Assembly: GCF_000226255.1 (NCBI RefSeq)
Contig: NZ_AGFG01000034.1
Span: 62,001-126,000 of the forward strand
Length of the DNA stretch: 64,000 nucleotides
Direction of reading: 5' to 3'
Source: Desulfovibrio sp. A2
GTDB taxonomy: Bacteria; Desulfobacterota; Desulfovibrionia; Desulfovibrionales; Desulfovibrionaceae
Part shown: in pieces, positions 62,101 through 64,000 of the stretch
How the letters are laid out: every line of letters starts with the position of its first letter
How positions within the stretch are numbered: position 1 is the stretch's first letter
Program-made: the position numbers and the translations under genes
Notes under the pieces: model-generated
The model's input: the letters and a program-made list of their open reading frames with translations, nothing else
Database searches by the model: none
What the model was told of the DNA's origin: nothing

Positions 62101-63611
62101 TAATCTTCGTCCGGGGCGTACAGGGTGAGGGTGACGGCCTTGGTGGCCAGTTCATGCGTCTGGCCCTGGCCGTCCACGGACTGCGAGGTGGCCACGATGC
62201 TCTCGTCGCCCACGGGGATGACGTAGTAGTAGCCTGCGGGGTTGATGACGCCGTCGCCCTGCGTGGCAGAGGCGGGGATGTCCGCGCCCAGGGTCAGGAA
62301 CTCGGAGAGGTCCAGTTCCACGCCGCCGATGTTCACGGTGTCATAGGTCCAGCCTTCCTTGGCCTCGATGAGCAGGAAGTGGCTTTCCGAACCATCCTGG
62401 TAGTCGCCGAAGGTGGCGGACAGGGTGATCTTGACCGCGCTTTGCACGTGGTCGCCGTCTTCGGTTTCGGTGGGGTTGGCGGCCGTATGCTTCCACCACG
62501 GGCCGTCGGGGGCGTCGTGGGGGTTGTGATGCCAGAACGACCGCTCATCGCCTTCGGAATCCATCACGCGGGCGTTGATCACTTCGCCGTCGCCGTTACC
62601 GCCGTCGCCATGGTCGCAGTAGAACGGACCGTAGCTGACCGTTTCATGCACGCCGGTGGGCTGGTCGGCCACCGCATCGACCACCGCCGTGAAAGCGAAC
62701 GGCACGGTGCCGCTCAGGCCGGAGTCGGGGTCGGTGATGGAGGCGAAGCCGGAGAGCGGGATGTCGGTGCCGCTGTCCGCCAGGGGCAGCAGGGTGACGT
62801 CGTCGATGTCCGCAGCGGAAATGACGAAGTTGCCCGCGCCGTCTGCCGCCAAGGGAACACCGCCCACCAGCAGGGTGCCCGCGATGGGGCCGGTGATGGT
62901 GATGCTGTCCAGCACTTCGTTGTCGGTGGGGGTGAAGATGAAGCCCAGCACCGCCTCGAAGGTCAGGGGCGAACCCAGGTGCTGGTTGGGAGCCCAGTCT
63001 TCGAACACGCCCGCGTAGGTGCCCGGGGGAACCGCGTCGGGGTGTTCGGGGTATTCGCCGTTCTGCTCGATGGTGGTGCTGATGTTGGTGTTGATGGTGA
63101 TCACCAGCGAACCGGTGGCGAGGTCGAGCGGGCCTTCATCCTCGATGCCCTGCAGGGCCGCCGTGCCGATGCCGGTGGTGCCCAGGGGGTCAAGGCGGTC
63201 CACGCCGCCGATCAGGTCGCCAGCGTCGTCGGCGTAGTCGCCCACGCCGCCGCTGCCCGCGGCAGCGCCCGCGCCGGGACCGGCGGCGGGCAGCAGGTCT
63301 TCGCGCAGGGCCGCGAGAAACGCGTCGCCCGGCAGCGACTGGCCGTCTTCAAGGTTGAAGGCGGGCAGCTGGTTGGATTCGAACAGGCCGAAGAAGTTGG
63401 AAAGGACGATTCGGCCGCCGTTCTCGAACAGGAACACGAGGTCCTGTCCGGACTGCTCGAGCTGGGCCGCCTCGGACGGGAAGCCCATTTCCAGCGTGGC
63501 GCCAGCAATGTTGTCGATGACGACCTGCTGGTTGGCCTGCGGCGAGTTCAGCCTGATGCGGGCGCCGGTGGGTGCCGCGCCCGCGGCGGTGGTGGTGTTC
63601 TGCGTAACCAT
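56190..63611 (-). CDS. Giant RTX adhesin with LapA-like retention region and VWA domain
   Basis: The 2,473-residue protein starts at ATG 63611 after GGGGAG. It is most likely exported by type I secretion. Residues 1-125 resemble the LapA retention module and contain a di-alanine motif PAAG (108-111) like the LapG cleavage site. Long Ig-like repeats follow, each opening with DAVAD(K/Q)P (near 310, 714, 980 and 1254). A von Willebrand A domain with a MIDAS motif DRSGS lies at about 1720-1910, then a cadherin/VCBS-like region, RTX nonapeptides (GGDGNDVIFG type, about 2297-2375) and a C-terminal secretion signal. It probably mediates surface and biofilm attachment, like DVU1012 of D. vulgaris. 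The gene has a sigma-54-type promoter. Confidence 0.93.
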   Translation of the reverse strand: MVTQNTTTAAGAAPTGARIRLNSPQANQQVVIDNIAGATLEMGFPSEAAQLEQSGQDLVFLFENGGRIVLSNFFGLFESNQLPAFNLEDGQSLPGDAFLAALREDLLPAAGPGAGAAAGSGGVGDYADDAGDLIGGVDRLDPLGTTGIGTAALQGIEDEGPLDLATGSLVITINTNISTTIEQNGEYPEHPDAVPPGTYAGVFEDWAPNQHLGSPLTFEAVLGFIFTPTDNEVLDSITITGPIAGTLLVGGVPLAADGAGNFVISAADIDDVTLLPLADSGTDIPLSGFASITDPDSGLSGTVPFAFTAVVDAVADQPTGVHETVSYGPFYCDHGDGGNGDGEVINARVMDSEGDERSFWHHNPHDAPDGPWWKHTAANPTETEDGDHVQSAVKITLSATFGDYQDGSESHFLLIEAKEGWTYDTVNIGGVELDLSEFLTLGADIPASATQGDGVINPAGYYYVIPVGDESIVATSQSVDGQGQTHELATKAVTLTLYAPDEDYVSGGNGGYEGNGDYEGPVIATLDQGYNGDGEHCGRGNDYKETFVTGALAVDSDADGSLVAVNDNSLVFGSTDVWVAAAEGHIYVTGQQIGYEDPQAFAHDPPSWYDPFSTKDIDLDFHFSGADDEHLDYLRIAVDPETPAKVLIFGSEALLVPDGEGGSYYIVPAHLKDHVTLMPAKDSDVDVKLTVTAVFHDPDSGDVGTDTTQHTVFIDAVADKPIAHDAEVDYTPGPTAGDPGGTLTVTLNATFGDYQDGSERQYVGIEVKHGWSYPDNEGYKWVNGRLYAIYDVTDEVDAGNGSVSLPITLGVVNTDDRYYSEFKTIAIAEETNFSGVEWNLANNQASDTDSVTILVDGADGCLQVSGQGYEDLRPNTHDNNPHNDWIQPIKLNIDLHEADDEVIDSVSIKALGQSFTIVVDGVPTHLSTGQSINVDGSKANSVYIIPEEHNGKDIRIEATALIQDPDSGDYATRADTATIVIDAVADKPVNLFETVNYGPGHDAIDPPNGATVNVTATFADVLDGSERHFIGIEVKSGWNYPSGGSEQWINGVKYKVYEVTSMDDAGTVTKSLHLDLVNNTDDRFTTNFKTVAIATDSEPGDSDWNGLTTDNNTAYTYGDVNVTVDGADGCLRVSGGGYEDWMPDAHLGETTIFKSALNISFTPDENEVLDNLVVKYDGRTFTLVVGENPGDPGYREIVLDHWGDSAVVSPAEIGHLYVKTALNSDRDIPIEVTANFHDPNSGDLGDKTVDHTMVIDAVADKPTVTVDVNDGGDGGASFQIGEAGSVHVTASFPDTDGSETHWVVLNVPVGFDVSNLQGGTWNGTDRTVTWNVGSGGSLDKTITVTQNGAADGSHDFTAKSYAQEVNFSGDGLDGSNNFAVSDAATDAAVVNSGRAIGWYIEDATSFTNVVNEGDPGPGSGPMMGFTVGYTGYTLLPGESVSIVITGPTGSAGEGDFVNASNNFAAWLNAVTTGPNDGVSYDPSTNTLTFYNDGVHTPPTSLTFYAEVKGDNHDEDDEIANLTLSSPKFNGVAGGTILDGTEDGTIIDDDAPIIVPPIGGDELSLSLQDVEAEGSAPGDVDTDDGDLDFTAGNQQLEFEFDLSGGDPVVSGIDPSTPITWEVDAGTGNLIGSIGGEPAIVLTLAPEAGPYTTGQSVQVHVEATLIDPLLHDDGVTDIVVSGVKVAANDGTSPAVHGTVSVSVDDANPMAAPEVDDFNGGITTNLVIMIDRSGSMDDPSGIPGMDKWEVALEGMKELIDAYADLGSVNVKIVDFYDGEASSSSWYYDAASGTVTYLNGKDPDGGTSYDAATDQVMADLANGMPPADKSVVYFLSDGNPDPDSDGLDAGEVAAWETFLNGTPIDAVYSFGIGASVDTGPLGTVAWNADGSADNIVVVDDLNDFTQALLATVPTSGNLLANDSGGADGGLKLNSVTVDGNVYDLGDTDANHKVAIDLGDNKGTLTIDFDDGSYVFTPGSNPVGQEIVNYDVRDADGTLANTTLTLNLRAAELDAHDNYATAQPGSSGTSTDTFENGSYDSGWNGWSHGSDSDGEITRTSGGDRELRIELDDDSTDWSMGTGSVAPSIASSKSFTVSAGDTVSFAWRADATGGNNHDDDKFQIEVNDGSGTYTIYTVPSGGTDGSGTYTHTFNTAGTYTVTLRVVDGGFGDYGGNNKHLNVYIDDVVFTHALAGAALLGNVVTDEVGTDIADQIGGQTALVTEVNGVAIPNDGNYHDVTGDYGTLSINAFGQYEYHANGGVAAGNDDAFVYKLTGTSDSDYATLNVHIGDTPTHLSASAENWTGVGNTNDFHLGGTGGDALNGGDGNDVIFGNYGDDTIHGNAGHDILHGNAGDDTIYGDAGNDTLIGGQGSDILNGGTDADTFVWNAEDFTTSAVDRVTDFNMGEGDVLRFSDVLIGNNPDVVAGGALAGTDANDAVVTLHNGAQTQYVVIQDALNTNTLDQIEQHILTNKIITENS
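56500..56720 (-). repeat. RTX nonapeptide-coding repeats
   Basis: Tandem codons for Ca2+-binding nonapeptides of the form GGxGxDxUx (GGDGNDVIF, GNAGHDILH, GDAGNDTLI, GGQGSDILN) lie near the C-terminus of the adhesin. They fold into a beta-roll outside the cell when calcium is present and support type I secretion. Confidence 0.9.
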
Positions 63612-63867
63612 GGCTTTCTCCCCTTGTTGGCGAAGGCGCGCTGCGACTCCGACCTTGCGTTGTGCGGGAATGCCGATCGGAATCCGATTCCGGGCGCGCC
63701 CCGCCTGCTTTCAGCCTGTTATCCGGATCCGCCGCGTTTCGTCCGGCTTTTCCGGAATCCCCAAATCCATCCGTAAATTTGTTCCGGGCCGTGCCCGACT
63801 CCCTGTTTTCTTAAGGAATGCCGGGCTGTTCTTTCATTCCTTCACGGTGCCGCCCGAATCTCGGGTG

Positions 63868-63879
63868 TTGTCCGGACAA
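63868..63879. promoter_or_regulatory. Perfect palindrome in the adhesin leader
   Basis: TTGTCCGGACAA is a 12-bp perfect palindrome located between the sigma-54 site and the adhesin start codon. It is a candidate operator or RNA hairpin. Confidence 0.4.
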
Positions 63880-63911
63880 GCCGGATTCGGGCCAGCGACT
63901 AACGGCTATTT

Positions 63912-63927
63912 TGCAACCGCGATGCCA
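63912..63927 (-). promoter_or_regulatory. Sigma-54 promoter for the RTX adhesin gene
   Basis: On the minus strand TGGCATCGCGGTTGCA matches TGGCACG-N4-TTGCW with the -24 GG and -12 GC intact and two mismatches. It faces the adhesin gene 300 bp away, so the leader would be long. Confidence 0.65.
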
Positions 63928-64000
63928 ATCCCGTTAGTCCAGTAATACGAGTGTAATACGCAGCTTGCGCCAGCACGGACGGCGGGCTGCCCGTCCGGCC

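Larger units (their letters stand above)
63612..64000. other. Upstream region of the adhesin gene
   Basis: Non-coding as far as visible. It holds the sigma-54 site and palindrome listed above, and a GTAATACG direct repeat at 63941-63960 that lies upstream of the sigma-54 site, where an enhancer would be expected. The window ends here. Confidence 0.5.

Noticed and set aside
59800..62700. Spaced DAVADKP-coding repeats considered as a CRISPR or mobile array
   Set aside because: They are in frame, hundreds of codons apart and diverged, as expected for Ig-like protein repeats.
55875..63776. Open frame of more than 2,600 codons on the plus strand opposite the RTX adhesin
   Set aside because: It is an antisense shadow of a repetitive GC-rich gene; its product is Val/Gly/His-rich without known domains, while the minus strand codes VWA and RTX domains with a ribosome site.

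Overview
The window is one contiguous stretch of a GC-rich chromosome from an anaerobic sulfate reducer close to Desulfovibrio/Nitratidesulfovibrio vulgaris. This rests on a lipoprotein NrfA with NrfH beside a sigma-54 two-component pair, an oxygen-sensitive class III ribonucleotide reductase, a DUF39 homocysteine-synthesis protein, and a giant retained RTX adhesin next to a TolC protein. The genus assignment is inference from gene content; no 16S gene is present. There is no CRISPR array, no rRNA operon and no recognisable IS or prophage.

Layout. 1-6.4 kb: 3' end of an SDR epimerase, an HD-GYP regulator, an NtrC/NtrX-type activator, gpmA, and a receiver-TPR protein. 6.4-14.7 kb: DUF39 homocysteine synthesis, a LarE-like sulfur transferase, a 36-residue basic protein, an FmdB zinc ribbon, purB, pyrE, a YkuD L,D-transpeptidase and a membrane protein overlapping it. 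14.9-17.9 kb (minus): a small coiled-coil protein and nrdD under a cobalamin riboswitch. 18.2-20.5 kb: a flagellin-like protein, a secreted charged-repeat protein and a DUF486 membrane protein. 20.5-22.9 kb (minus): a multi-PAS diguanylate cyclase. 23.2-28.7 kb (minus): livHMGF, a GntR regulator and a binding protein in one operon. 28.9-34.8 kb: a stand-alone molybdopterin enzyme, a membrane-anchored Schlafen/AlbA protein and glnS.

34.84-38.59 kb is a visibly AT-rich island lying between two near-identical terminators. It carries hxsD-hxsB-hxsC-hxsA: two radical SAM enzymes, a small helper and an exported protein with six tandem His-Xaa-Ser triplets plus a peptidoglycan-binding domain. This is the most unusual system in the window. 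The four-gene set matches the bioinformatically defined His-Xaa-Ser system; to my knowledge its chemistry and role are not settled.

38.7-44.5 kb: rsgA, a GNAT acetyltransferase behind a long leader or small RNA, tRNA-Gln and tRNA-Glu, a cysteine desulfidase/serine dehydratase-like protein, a ferredoxin-nitroreductase and a LysE exporter. 45-52 kb: nrfHA (minus) divergent from a heme-motif hybrid kinase and its sigma-54 activator, with a candidate sigma-54 promoter and inverted repeats between them; together these form a self-contained nitrite reduction and response module. 52.8-63.6 kb: a TolC-type outer-membrane channel, a hipBA toxin-antitoxin pair and a 2,473-residue RTX adhesin (minus). 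The adhesin has a LapA-like retention region with a di-alanine site and a good sigma-54 promoter. With the HD-GYP and GGEEF proteins elsewhere in the window, c-di-GMP-controlled attachment is a plausible theme, but that link is inference.
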